64,000 nucleotides of DNA from CAZJYI01 sp964550025 (lineage in GTDB: Bacteria > Verrucomicrobiota > Kiritimatiellia > UBA8416 > CAYOBW01): contig CAZJYI010000003.1 in assembly GCA_964550025.1 (NCBI GenBank), positions 1 through 64,000 on the forward strand, written 5' to 3'. Position numbers and translations under genes: made by a program. This document shows, piece after piece, positions 7,295 to 16,800 of the stretch. The notes beneath the pieces are model-generated. The model made no database searches. It was not told the DNA's origin and was given only the letters and a program-made list of their open reading frames with translations. Numbering within the stretch: the stretch's first letter is position 1; every line of letters starts with the position of its first letter.

Positions 7295-9787
7295 ATGTCA
7301 CGACTTGTCATCGCCGGTTGTGTTTTCGCGTTGAGTGCAGCGGGGATGCGCGCCGAGCAGTCCCCTCCCCCCACCCACACACTGAGCAACCTCGCGGCCG
7401 TGTGCCGTGGCGAGCAATACGCATTCACGCCCGAGGTGCGTGAGGCTTTCCTGGCCTGTGCCAAGGCCGAAGCGCTGGCGGCGCTGAAGACGGAGGGCAA
7501 GGCCCTCCCGGACGGCTTTCTGACCTGGGTAGAATCGGACCCCGTCGTGGCGGCGAGTGTCTACGGCGCCCACCACAAGCCGTCGGACGTGCTGCTGTGG
7601 CTGTACACTCTGCGGCTGGACCTGGGAAAAGAGACGTTCGAGAAGTACCGTCAGCTTGCGCTGGCAATGGCCATCGTCAGCGCCAAACTGGGCGAGGGGG
7701 CGGCGGACATCACGCCGCGCGAACCGCTGAAGGTGGTCATCCCCGGCGACCCGCGCCAACCGGTCGACACGAAAGAGGCCGGGCGCGAGCTGGATGTGAA
7801 CGACCACATCATCAACTTCCTCGGCGAGAACACGATCGAGGAAGAGATCGTGGTCGGTCACACAAACGTCCTCCCCGAGCTCAGGTACGACGAGCGAGGC
7901 ATCGCCATACCGGCCAAGAAGCAGAAGCCGAAGAAGGTCCCCCTCACTGAAAAGCGCACCCGCACGCTCTACGCGGCAGACGTGCTCGCCAGCACGAACC
8001 TGCAGCAGAAGTTCAACGCCTACATGAAGTCAGAGGGGCACGACGTACAGATCGACTGCGGCGAACGTATCATCCATTGGAAGAGCCGCGACATGGTTCG
8101 CGGCGAGCGCAACAAGCAGATCGACAAGGCGTACCGGCTGTTCCGCGGCGCCTACGAAGCCAAGGGACTGCTTCCGGCGGAGCGCGACCCGTTCCCGTCG
8201 CCGGGGGAGCGGTGTGCGTATCTCATCCGCAACGATGAGTACTCGTTTTCCCCGGAGCTGCAGGAGAAGCGCAAGTGGCCCCGGTTCCCGCTCACGGCTC
8301 CCTGGCCCATCCTGACAATGCTCGCGGCCAACAACCAGCCCCTGCGAGAACGCGAGGAGCGCTGGATCGCGTTTCGCGACAAGGGCGAATTCAAGACCTA
8401 CGGCGAGTACATCGGCGGAATCGCCCAGCAGCACCCCATGCAGTCCGCGCGGCGCCTGAAGCCCTATCCTTTCAGCTACGGCACGATCCAGATGATGCTC
8501 AAGGACGGCGGCGTGTGCGGGACGATGGGCGCCATCTCGTCGCGCTCGCACTGCACCCTCGGCATCCCCGCCTCCCAGGCCAGCCAGCCGGGCCATTGCG
8601 CCATGGTTGCCTACCGGCATGACCTCAAGACCGGGACATATAGCTGCAAGGGCGGACAGTACGCAACGGGTGGCGACGACAGGACAACGCCCTTCGTGCC
8701 CTGGTTCGGCGAGAAGCTGATGAAGCGGATTCGCAGGAGGGGCGGTTACGAAGTCTCCTTTCACCAGCGAAAACCCATGGTATACCACCAGAGCGTCGCG
8801 TGGGCCGTGAACTACGGCTTTGCCTCCTACGTCGATTCGACGCTGGCCCATGCCGTCTTCCGCCGGCTGCCCGAAGCCGAACACGGCACGAACGGCGTGA
8901 AGCTGCTCGAAAGCGGTCTCGCCCTCAACCCCTACAACTTCCTCCTCGTTGATGCCGCCCAGGGCACCGCGGACACCGCGCGGGAGCAGATACGGTTCTG
9001 GCGGACGTTCCGGGACATGCTTGCAGCGGCGGAGGACAAGCCGGGCTGTCCGGTGGACGGGCTCTACCCGAAGACCGTGAAGAACAAGATGTTCGCCAGG
9101 ATCGCCAGGCTCCCCGTCCCCGAGGATAAGCAAGCCGTGGGTGAAACCCTCGCGTTCCTCGAAGAGGAGAAATGCGCCATTCCATCCGCGCTGGTGGCGT
9201 ATCGCCTGGCGCGGGACGGGCTGCCCGCCCTGCTGTCGCGAACGGAGCGGGATTTTGCCGATCATCTGAGCGTAGTGCGAGCGAGGGCCTCGAAGGAAAA
9301 CGACACGGACTGCAAGGCGATGGCGGACACAATCAAGGCCACGGCCGATCGCATCAAGGACAGGAAGCAGCGCAGGGAGTGGGCCCTGGACTTGTGGGAG
9401 AAGGGGCAAGGGCATGCGAAGTACTTCGGCCACAAGTACCGCATGGCGACCCATCCCGCGCTGCCGTTGCTGGCCAGGCTATCGGGCCGCAAGATGGCGC
9501 CCGAGCCGGAGCTGGTCCGGCCGCTCATCGAGCGGGTGGCGGCAGAACTGAAGGCGTCGGTAGAGGGCCGCCGCAACATCAAGGACTGCCGCGCGTTGGC
9601 CGCGAAGATCAAGGCCACGGGAAACGGCCTCAAGGATGCCGACCAGAAACGCGAGTGGTTCGAGGGACTGTCCAGGGTCATCGCGGGCAAGGCGTCGTTT
9701 AAGCCGGTCAACGCCCGGAAGAACGCCAAGCCGACACGCGATCCCTGCGCCGACACGATCGAACATGTTCTAAAGGCAAGCTCGTGA
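7295..9787 (+). CDS. Exported protein of unknown function with a candidate transglutaminase-like core
   Basis: From ATG 7295 (GGGAGCG site before it) the product has about 830 residues and a signal peptide RLVIAGCVFALSAAGMRAEQ. The middle contains GGVCGTMGAISSRSHCTLG followed by ASQPGHCAMVAYRHD; a cysteine in a GGVC turn and a later QPGHC histidine recall transglutaminase-like or papain-like folds of planctomycete exported proteins. That fold is inferred. The C-terminal 200 residues hold an internal duplication: DCKAMADTIKATADRIKD and, about 90 residues later, DCRALAAKIKATGNGLKD, each followed by a KREW/RREW motif. It is 18 bases upstream of the methyltransferase-PQQ gene and likely in one transcript with it and the SGNH hydrolase. 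Confidence 0.6.
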   Translation: MSRLVIAGCVFALSAAGMRAEQSPPPTHTLSNLAAVCRGEQYAFTPEVREAFLACAKAEALAALKTEGKALPDGFLTWVESDPVVAASVYGAHHKPSDVLLWLYTLRLDLGKETFEKYRQLALAMAIVSAKLGEGAADITPREPLKVVIPGDPRQPVDTKEAGRELDVNDHIINFLGENTIEEEIVVGHTNVLPELRYDERGIAIPAKKQKPKKVPLTEKRTRTLYAADVLASTNLQQKFNAYMKSEGHDVQIDCGERIIHWKSRDMVRGERNKQIDKAYRLFRGAYEAKGLLPAERDPFPSPGERCAYLIRNDEYSFSPELQEKRKWPRFPLTAPWPILTMLAANNQPLREREERWIAFRDKGEFKTYGEYIGGIAQQHPMQSARRLKPYPFSYGTIQMMLKDGGVCGTMGAISSRSHCTLGIPASQASQPGHCAMVAYRHDLKTGTYSCKGGQYATGGDDRTTPFVPWFGEKLMKRIRRRGGYEVSFHQRKPMVYHQSVAWAVNYGFASYVDSTLAHAVFRRLPEAEHGTNGVKLLESGLALNPYNFLLVDAAQGTADTAREQIRFWRTFRDMLAAAEDKPGCPVDGLYPKTVKNKMFARIARLPVPEDKQAVGETLAFLEEEKCAIPSALVAYRLARDGLPALLSRTERDFADHLSVVRARASKENDTDCKAMADTIKATADRIKDRKQRREWALDLWEKGQGHAKYFGHKYRMATHPALPLLARLSGRKMAPEPELVRPLIERVAAELKASVEGRRNIKDCRALAAKIKATGNGLKDADQKREWFEGLSRVIAGKASFKPVNARKNAKPTRDPCADTIEHVLKASS

Positions 9788-9805
9788 CCGGGGCGAGGAA
9801 CAACT

Positions 9806-12800
9806 ATGCGTAGTCTGACGGTTGTGCTGGGAGCAGTCCTGGTGCTGTGCGTTGTTCCGCCGGCAACGGGAGACTCGGGAGCGGCCATCCTTGCCGGGAC
9901 CGGAGTGCGTGGAGGGCTGATTGTCCACATCGGCTGCGGTGACGGCATCCTGACAACGTCGTTGCGCGCCAACGACACCTGTCTCGTGCACGGACTGGAT
10001 ACGGATGCCGCGCGCGTGTCCAAGGCGCGCGAACACATCCGCTCCGCCGGTCTCTACGGTCCAGTGTCGGTCGACGTCTTCGACGGCAAGCACCTGCCCT
10101 ACGCCGACAACCTGGTGAACTTGATAGTGGCAAGTGGCAAGTGGCCGGTGGCAAGTGGGGAGATCGAGAGGGTCTTGGCGCCACGTGGCGTGGTAGTGGT
10201 GTCCCCGAAAGCCAAACTCGCATCAACAGAGCTCTCGCCACTCGCCACTCGCTTGCCGCACCGAAGTCAGCCAACGAAGGCGGGCCACTCGCCACTCGAC
10301 GATGGTTGGCTGACGTTTCAGAAACCGGTCCCGAGCGCGATTGACGATTGGACCCACTACCTGCACGGCGCCGACAACAACGCCGTGTCGCGCGACACGC
10401 GGGTCGGACCGCCGGAGCGCCTGCAGTGGTCGGCAGAACCCACCTGGCCGCGCAGCCATGAGTACACGCCCAGCATGCCGTGTCTCGTCTCAGACGGCGG
10501 CAGGATCTTCTACCTGCACGACGACGGACTCCGCGGTGTCTTCGACAAGCGGTTGCCGGAGCGTTGGTTCGTGTATGCGAGAGACGCATTCAACGGCCTG
10601 CTGTTGTGGCGCGTGCCGCTGCCGGACTGGGGGCCGGACCAGTGGAAGCATACCCGGCACTGGCACACGCCGCTCACGCTCTCGCGCCGCCTGGTGGCCA
10701 CGGGAGGGAAGGTGTACGTCACGCTGGGCTATCGCGCACCGGTCAGTGTTCTGGACGCCGGGACCGGGGCGCGGATCAGGACCTTCGAGCATACCGCCGA
10801 TGCCGACGAAATACTCTGCGTGGGGGACACTCTTCTGGTGCGCCGGCGCGAGACGATCCCGAACTACCCGTCCGGCGCCGAGGCCTGGAACATCCATGTG
10901 CGCGCCGAGGCAGCGAAGAAGACGCCGAAGGCCTGGACACAGTTGCCCGAGGTGGAGAAGCAGCCGTCGAGCATTGTTGCCGTCGACGTCGAGACGGGGC
11001 AGCTCCGCTGGCAGGCGGAGTGCGGCCCCGTGATGGCCCTGTCCCTGGCCGCTACGGACGAGCGTGTTTGCTACCACACCTTCGAGGAAGTCGTCTGCCT
11101 GCGAGTCACTGACGGGAAGGAGTTGTGGCGCGGAAAGAGCGTGAGCTGGCCCGACCTGACCGGGACCTCCGGAACGTTGCTACTGCATGGCAACGCCGTG
11201 TTTCACGCGGGGACGGGGGGGGTGCAGGCCTGGCGGGCGGCCACGGGGGCGGAACTGTGGCGCGGACCGCGAATCGCCCGAACCACTATTCGCCATCCTC
11301 CCGATCTCTTCATTGCCGACGGGCTGCTGTGGGGCGGGCTCACGCCGGACATGCCTACCGGCCGCATCCCGCGCGAGGAAGCGCCGGACGCCGCGCCGGC
11401 TATGCGTGGCAAGCTGGTTCAGGGCCTGGATCCGGCGACCGGAAAGGTCGCGCGGGAGCTGGAGATTGCCGCGTTGATCAGCCCGGGACACCATGTCCGC
11501 TGCTATCGTGCCAAGGCGACCGAGCGCTACCTGATGTGGCCCAAGCGCGGCATCGAGTTCGTTGACATCATCGACGGCGACGACCACCGGCGCTGCAACT
11601 GGGTGCGGGGCGAATGCAGTTACGGCGTGATGCCGGCCAACGGGCTGGTCTACGCGCCGCCGCACCCGTGCCAATGCAACCTGGGGGTCGTGCTGACCGG
11701 TTTCAACGCCCTGGCGCCCGCGCCCCGGAAGGCGCCCGCGCCCGCGGGGGAACCTCTCACGCGCGGGCCGGCCTACGGAACGGCTACCGTAAAGCGTGAC
11801 GCCACCGTGGGGCTGGAATGGCCGACGTACCGGCGGGACGGCGCCCGCAGCGGCCGGACACGCTCGTCGGTTCCGACGCCACTGTCCCGACAGTGGGCAC
11901 GGAGTGTCGGCGGACAGTTGACGCCGCCGGTAGCGGCGGGCGGCCGCGTCTACGTTGCGTCGCGCAACACGCACACCGTTCATGCGCTCGACGACACGAC
12001 CGGCGCGTCCCGGTGGCTGTTCACGGCGGGCGGCCCGGTGGATTCACCGCCCACTGTACACCGGGGATTCGTAGTCTTCGGGTGTCGCGACGGACACGTC
12101 TATTGTCTGCGCGAGACAGACGGCGCGCTGGTGTGGCGGTTCCGGGCCGGTCCCTGCGAACGTCGGATCGTGATCCGGGGGCAACTGGAGTCGCCCTGGG
12201 GCGTATCCGGCAGCGTTCTTGCCCGGGAGGGCGTGGTGTACTTTGCCGCCGGCTACTCCAGTTTCCTGGACGGCGGCGTGCGTCTTTACGGCCTTTCCCT
12301 CACCACGGGAGAGGTGCTCCACGAGCACCATTTCGCGGGCCCCGAGCCCGATATCACCAAGGTCCCCGGCCCCACGTATCACATGGAAGGAACCAGGGCG
12401 GACCTTCTCTCTACGGACGGCGAGTCGATCTTCATGCTGTTCCAGGGCTTCGACATGAAGTTGAACAAGCTGCCGACGCCCCCGGGCGACGGCGCCGGGA
12501 ACCGCAAGATCGCGCGGCGCCTGGCCCCGCGCGGCGGCTTCCTGGACACAACCTGGTTCGACCGCACCTCCTGGACACACGGCGAACGGTGGCTTGGGCG
12601 CCATTTCAGAAGCGGCACACCTGCATCCGGCCAGATCATCGTGTTTGAGGAGGATACGAGCTACACGCTCCAGGTCTACTCCAAGCAGTTCTTCATGAGT
12701 CCGCACTTTGTCCCCGGCAGCGGCTACCTGCTGCGCGCGGACGACTACGGCGAGCCGAAAGCCCATGGGAAACCGCGGCCGCCGCGATGGAGCAACCGAG

Positions 12801-13090
12801 TTCCTGTGCGTGCCAGGGCGATGGTGCTGGCGGGCGACGCGTTGTTCCTCGCCGGCGCGCCCGACGAGGTCCCGCCAAAGGACCCCTATGCCGGGTTCGA
12901 GGGCCGACTGCAGCCCGTGCTTTGGGGTGTGTCCAAGAAGGACGGGAAAAAGCTATTCGGGATGCCGCTCCAGGACGAACCGGTCTTTGACGGTATGATC
13001 GCCGCGAGCGGCAGACTGTATGTCAGCCTGAAGGATGGCGACCTGCTGTGCCTGGGGGAGGACGCAACAAGGAAACACGACTATGACTAG
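9806..13090 (+). CDS. Exported methyltransferase-fold / PQQ-like beta-propeller fusion protein
   Basis: A 1094-residue protein with signal peptide (LTVVLGAVLVLCVVPPATG). Residues about 30-130 form a SAM-methyltransferase-like domain with motif I as VHIGCGDG and acidic HGLDTD; the rest is PQQ-like propeller repeats with recurring VDxxTGxxxW-type blades (VDVETGQLRWQAECG, LDDTTGASRWLFTAG). The combination is typical of planctomycete-like genomes. The link between the domains, about residues 110-170, is unusually repetitive and carries inverted GTGGC/GCCAC arrays (separate entry). A shorter paralogue of the propeller half ends the window at 62726-64000. Whether the exported methyltransferase fold is catalytic is doubtful, as SAM is cytosolic; this is inference. 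Confidence 0.75.
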   Translation: MRSLTVVLGAVLVLCVVPPATGDSGAAILAGTGVRGGLIVHIGCGDGILTTSLRANDTCLVHGLDTDAARVSKAREHIRSAGLYGPVSVDVFDGKHLPYADNLVNLIVASGKWPVASGEIERVLAPRGVVVVSPKAKLASTELSPLATRLPHRSQPTKAGHSPLDDGWLTFQKPVPSAIDDWTHYLHGADNNAVSRDTRVGPPERLQWSAEPTWPRSHEYTPSMPCLVSDGGRIFYLHDDGLRGVFDKRLPERWFVYARDAFNGLLLWRVPLPDWGPDQWKHTRHWHTPLTLSRRLVATGGKVYVTLGYRAPVSVLDAGTGARIRTFEHTADADEILCVGDTLLVRRRETIPNYPSGAEAWNIHVRAEAAKKTPKAWTQLPEVEKQPSSIVAVDVETGQLRWQAECGPVMALSLAATDERVCYHTFEEVVCLRVTDGKELWRGKSVSWPDLTGTSGTLLLHGNAVFHAGTGGVQAWRAATGAELWRGPRIARTTIRHPPDLFIADGLLWGGLTPDMPTGRIPREEAPDAAPAMRGKLVQGLDPATGKVARELEIAALISPGHHVRCYRAKATERYLMWPKRGIEFVDIIDGDDHRRCNWVRGECSYGVMPANGLVYAPPHPCQCNLGVVLTGFNALAPAPRKAPAPAGEPLTRGPAYGTATVKRDATVGLEWPTYRRDGARSGRTRSSVPTPLSRQWARSVGGQLTPPVAAGGRVYVASRNTHTVHALDDTTGASRWLFTAGGPVDSPPTVHRGFVVFGCRDGHVYCLRETDGALVWRFRAGPCERRIVIRGQLESPWGVSGSVLAREGVVYFAAGYSSFLDGGVRLYGLSLTTGEVLHEHHFAGPEPDITKVPGPTYHMEGTRADLLSTDGESIFMLFQGFDMKLNKLPTPPGDGAGNRKIARRLAPRGGFLDTTWFDRTSWTHGERWLGRHFRSGTPASGQIIVFEEDTSYTLQVYSKQFFMSPHFVPGSGYLLRADDYGEPKAHGKPRPPRWSNRVPVRARAMVLAGDALFLAGAPDEVPPKDPYAGFEGRLQPVLWGVSKKDGKKLFGMPLQDEPVFDGMIAASGRLYVSLKDGDLLCLGEDATRKHDYD
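10127..10299 (+). repeat. Inverted arrays of a GTGGCA/GCCACT-type hexamer inside a coding region
   Basis: The array 10127-10162 repeats GGCAAGTGGC; 10234-10257 and 10284-10299 repeat its near-complement GCCACTCGCC. They fall in the linker of the methyltransferase-PQQ gene, keep the frame open and have no counterpart in typical linkers of this family. A similar array (CCGCCACTTGCCACTCACC) precedes the sulfatase gene near 47850. Confidence 0.55.
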
Positions 13091-13751
13091 ACGAGTATTC
13101 AACCTGGCGATCGCAAAAGTCCTGTGCCTGTGCGCAGTAGTGACGCTTGCGGTGGAGCAGCCCGCACCGAAGAAAGCGGCATGCATCGGTGACAGCATAA
13201 CCTTCGGCGCCGGAATCAGAGACCGCGCGAAGAACAGTTACCCTGCGCAGTTGGCCGTTGCCCTCGGAAACAAGTGGTCGGTCAAGAACTTCGGGGTAAA
13301 CGCGGCGACCTTGTTGAAGAAGGGCAACAAGCCGTACTGGAACCTGAAGCCGTACAAGGCCGCTCTCGAGCTCAAGCCCGACGTCGTCATCATCAAACTG
13401 GGCACGAACGACTCAAAACCCGGAAACTGGAAGCACAAGGCCGAGTACGTTCCCGACTACGTCGAGCTCGTCGAGAGCTTCCAGCGCCTGGAGAGCGAGC
13501 CGACCGTCTGGCTTTGCTACCCGGTTCCCGCCTACCCCGGTCGCTGGGGAATATCCGACAAGATCATGAAGGAGGAGACCATCCCCATGATCGACACGGT
13601 GGCCGAAAAGACAGGCGCCAGGATCATCGATCTCTACACCGCCCTGAGCAACAAGAAGGAGATGTTCCCGGACACCGTACACCCCAACGCGGCCGGCGCG
13701 AAAGTGATGGCGCAAACCATCGCCGCGGCCATCACGGGGAAGGACCGATAG
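13083..13751 (+). CDS. Exported SGNH/GDSL-family hydrolase
   Basis: The ATG overlaps the end of the preceding gene (ATGACTAG), which gives a 222-residue product with signal peptide FNLAIAKVLCLCAVVTLAVE. Catalytic landmarks of SGNH esterases are all visible: block I GDSITFGAG with serine 38, block II glycine region NFGVNAATLL, block III GTND, and block V DTVHPN with the Asp/His pair. Such enzymes deacetylate or de-esterify glycans or lipids. Export and its place after other exported proteins suggest glycan de-esterification. Overlap with the propeller gene indicates translational coupling. Confidence 0.85.
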   Translation: MTRRVFNLAIAKVLCLCAVVTLAVEQPAPKKAACIGDSITFGAGIRDRAKNSYPAQLAVALGNKWSVKNFGVNAATLLKKGNKPYWNLKPYKAALELKPDVVIIKLGTNDSKPGNWKHKAEYVPDYVELVESFQRLESEPTVWLCYPVPAYPGRWGISDKIMKEETIPMIDTVAEKTGARIIDLYTALSNKKEMFPDTVHPNAAGAKVMAQTIAAAITGKDR

Positions 13752-13807
13752 CGGCTCTGGTCATCCGAGTGCCTCCTCTGCGACTGCATCATCGCTTCCT
13801 GGTCCCC

Positions 13808-16800
13808 CTACCGCTCAAACTCCTCAAGTTCTTTCGATATGCCGTGGGCTTCCTGAGCTAGCAAACGGTCAATGATGTCCAGGCATCGCGAGCGTTCCGT
13901 CGCATCCGTCATCTGACGATAAGCCCGAAGCACGAGTTCCGCGATCCTGTCCGCTTGACCGTGGAGACGGTGTGTCGGGTCATTGTCGAGGGCTTCCATG
14001 TGACTGACAACCGCTTCGCATGTCAACAGGATCTCCTCTGCGATATCGGCAGTTGAGCGCTTCATGGGCCAGACTAGGTCTGCCACGTTCTCGGCAAAGG
14101 CTTCGCTTGCGAGGAAAGCCCTGATGATCGGTTTTGCCATCTCCAGATCGCGGTCCTTCGCCCGACGAAAGCAAGTTGCCGCCTCATCCCTGATCTCTTT
14201 CACGGGATCATCGAAAAACCGTGGCAAGGTCGCGTGTGTGAACTCGACACAATCTGCTCTGAACAGATTAGCCTCCGCTACCGCTACCGCACCTCTTCGC
14301 TGAGCATCACCCCCCTCGAGGCACTCGGCCACCATGTCCGCCGCTTCAGGACTACTGAACTGGGCGAGCAGGGCGTTGGCCACCGTGGAACGGACAATGA
14401 CGGTAGGATCCCTGACCATCTGCTCCAAGTAGGGAGTGAAAAACGGGACACGTGCCGCCTTGTCGAACAGTAGGGTACCAACTGCCCTGGCAGCCGCACC
14501 GCGAGCGCTGTTGATTGCCGATGCAAGGATGTCGTGAGGTCGCTCCTCGTCCGAGGCATTCTGGGTCTTTACAATCAGGTCATTCGTCTCGGGATCGGTT
14601 GCCTCTGTCGCGCACCATCCCACGATGGCAAGGACATCGTCAGGTATCTCGTCAGAGCTGAACTCCACGATCGCGTCACACAGGTAGCGGTGTCCCGGCT
14701 TCCTCGGGAGCGAGTGGATGCGACGCGCGACATCAAAGACAAGCTCTCTGTCGGCACCGGATTCCTTCAGTCCGAGCAGGATTGCGTGGTAGTAGTAGCG
14801 GTGTGTGCCTTCCGGGAAACTTGCCAGGAGTCTGGCGAAACGCTCTGGATCGCGCTTTGTCTCGGTCTCAAGTACGCCGGAGAGCTGATGTGCGCCGCCC
14901 TCCAGGAAACCCTGCGGCCGGCGGTGTGAATGATCGTCCCACGCGTAAGTCTCAATAGCCCGGAGCCATTGCTCATCGTTCATTCTGGCCGCATCGTTTC
15001 CGTCGATGGGGGACCCCACGAAACGGACCTTGCTCGGTATGGGTGGCGTGATCACGCGGTCAGGGAACTTGCGGCGCCATTCACCGAGGCGAGCCGCTCC
15101 TCTGCGACTCAGGCGTTCGGCCGGGAGTGCCGTCAGCATGAGCAATTGCCAGTCACCTCTCCACTTCAGCCCGTCTTTCGTCTTCTCCCATCGGGGGAAG
15201 TAGCTGACAATGGCCTCTTCCAACCTGGCAAAGGTCTCTTCCGAACACTGGCTGCCGACATGTTGGAGCAGTTCACGTGCAGCCCAGTGGGAAAAATCGC
15301 CCCCACTGCCGCTGGCCCAACCACATTCCAACCGCTGCGGGTTGGCAAGAACGTAGTCAACAGTGCTCTCCACAAATTCCTGCGGAGCGGCTGCAAGAGC
15401 ACGCACGACCACGAAATTCACGCTGTCGTAATCACCGTGGGGCCGCAACACATCGAGGAATCGCGTGAAGTCGGGTATGGACGATGCCGCGAGAGTCTTG
15501 AACGCATCCTCGATTCCTTGCAGCATGCTCGCCTCAATACTGAGGGGCTCTTCCCGGTAGGTGCGGAGACGCCAAACACGATCGGACGCGAGTTTCCCAT
15601 GACGCTCGCAGGCCGTTCGCGTGACTACTTCCAGGAAGACGGGGAGGACAGCCTCCAGGAAGGCGTCGGGGGCATTCTTGGCGATGTCCAGCACAACGCC
15701 TTCCCCCGTGCCATCAGGCGGGAGGAAGTGCCATTCGATGTCCTCCGCCCGGGTGTTCGCAACCGCGAAGCGCAGATGCTGGCCCAGGGCTTCCGCTGCC
15801 CACTCTGGTTGAGTCTTCGGCAAGTCGTAGATGCATGACCAGAAGTCCACGTGGCTTTGATGCGGAACGGCTCCTGCCGCGTGCAGTCGCATGAAGAGAT
15901 CGAAGACTCGCCGGTCAGTGCGGAGAGAGCGGTGCCAAACCGTGTGCAGAATGTCCCTGTTCCATTCCTCGGAAACCCCGACATACGGCGAGAGGAGATC
16001 GACACAGTCTCCGGGGCATTTTTTGATCCGATTGCGAACGAGTATCACGGCCCGCCGCCGCTGTTCCTGGTCGTGTGATGCCAACCAGGCCGCGACAAGG
16101 CCCTTGCCGTGAAGAAAGGGAAGCCATGATGGGGCCGCCAAGAGAACACGCCAGACTTCGCGAACCAAGACAGCGTCTGTTGTCGCGAGCATCTCCTCGA
16201 ATAGACGCCAAAGCTCCGGACTGGCGTGATCGATGCGGGTTGCCACCTCCATCGCGCCTCGGCGTAGGTGGAAGCGAAGCGTCGGATCCAGAACAACGCG
16301 CCTCAGTTCTGTCACGAATCCCGCGTGGTCCTCTGTATGGGCGTGAAGAAGAATCTGACGCATGGGGGCACGTTTGAACAGATCTTGCTCACCGTCCTTC
16401 AAGTACCGGGCGATATCGCCACCTTTGGCCAGGAATCGCCGAGCGAACACGTAGTCAAAGAAGCCCTCGTGGAAGAAACCCACCCGATTGCGGTCGAGGA
16501 CGAGCACGTGCTCTGACTCCATCGTGCGGACCGTCCGTTCAAACTCATCGAGGATGTCACGTTCCTTCACGAACAGCGTCTGGTTCTTGGTCATCCGGTC
16601 ACAGAGCCGATCCAGCACCTCGATCCACTGGTCCCGGTCGGGTGCCATGCGGGAGCGGACGCCCATGCGCTTCATATCCCAATAGGCACTGAAGAGATCA
16701 ACAGAAGTCGCAAATGTCAGGGGAGTTTCGCGCGGCTGCTGGATGAGCTCGGCAAACAGCGCGAGGTGAAGCGGAAGTCGGAGCAACTCCACCTGACGCT

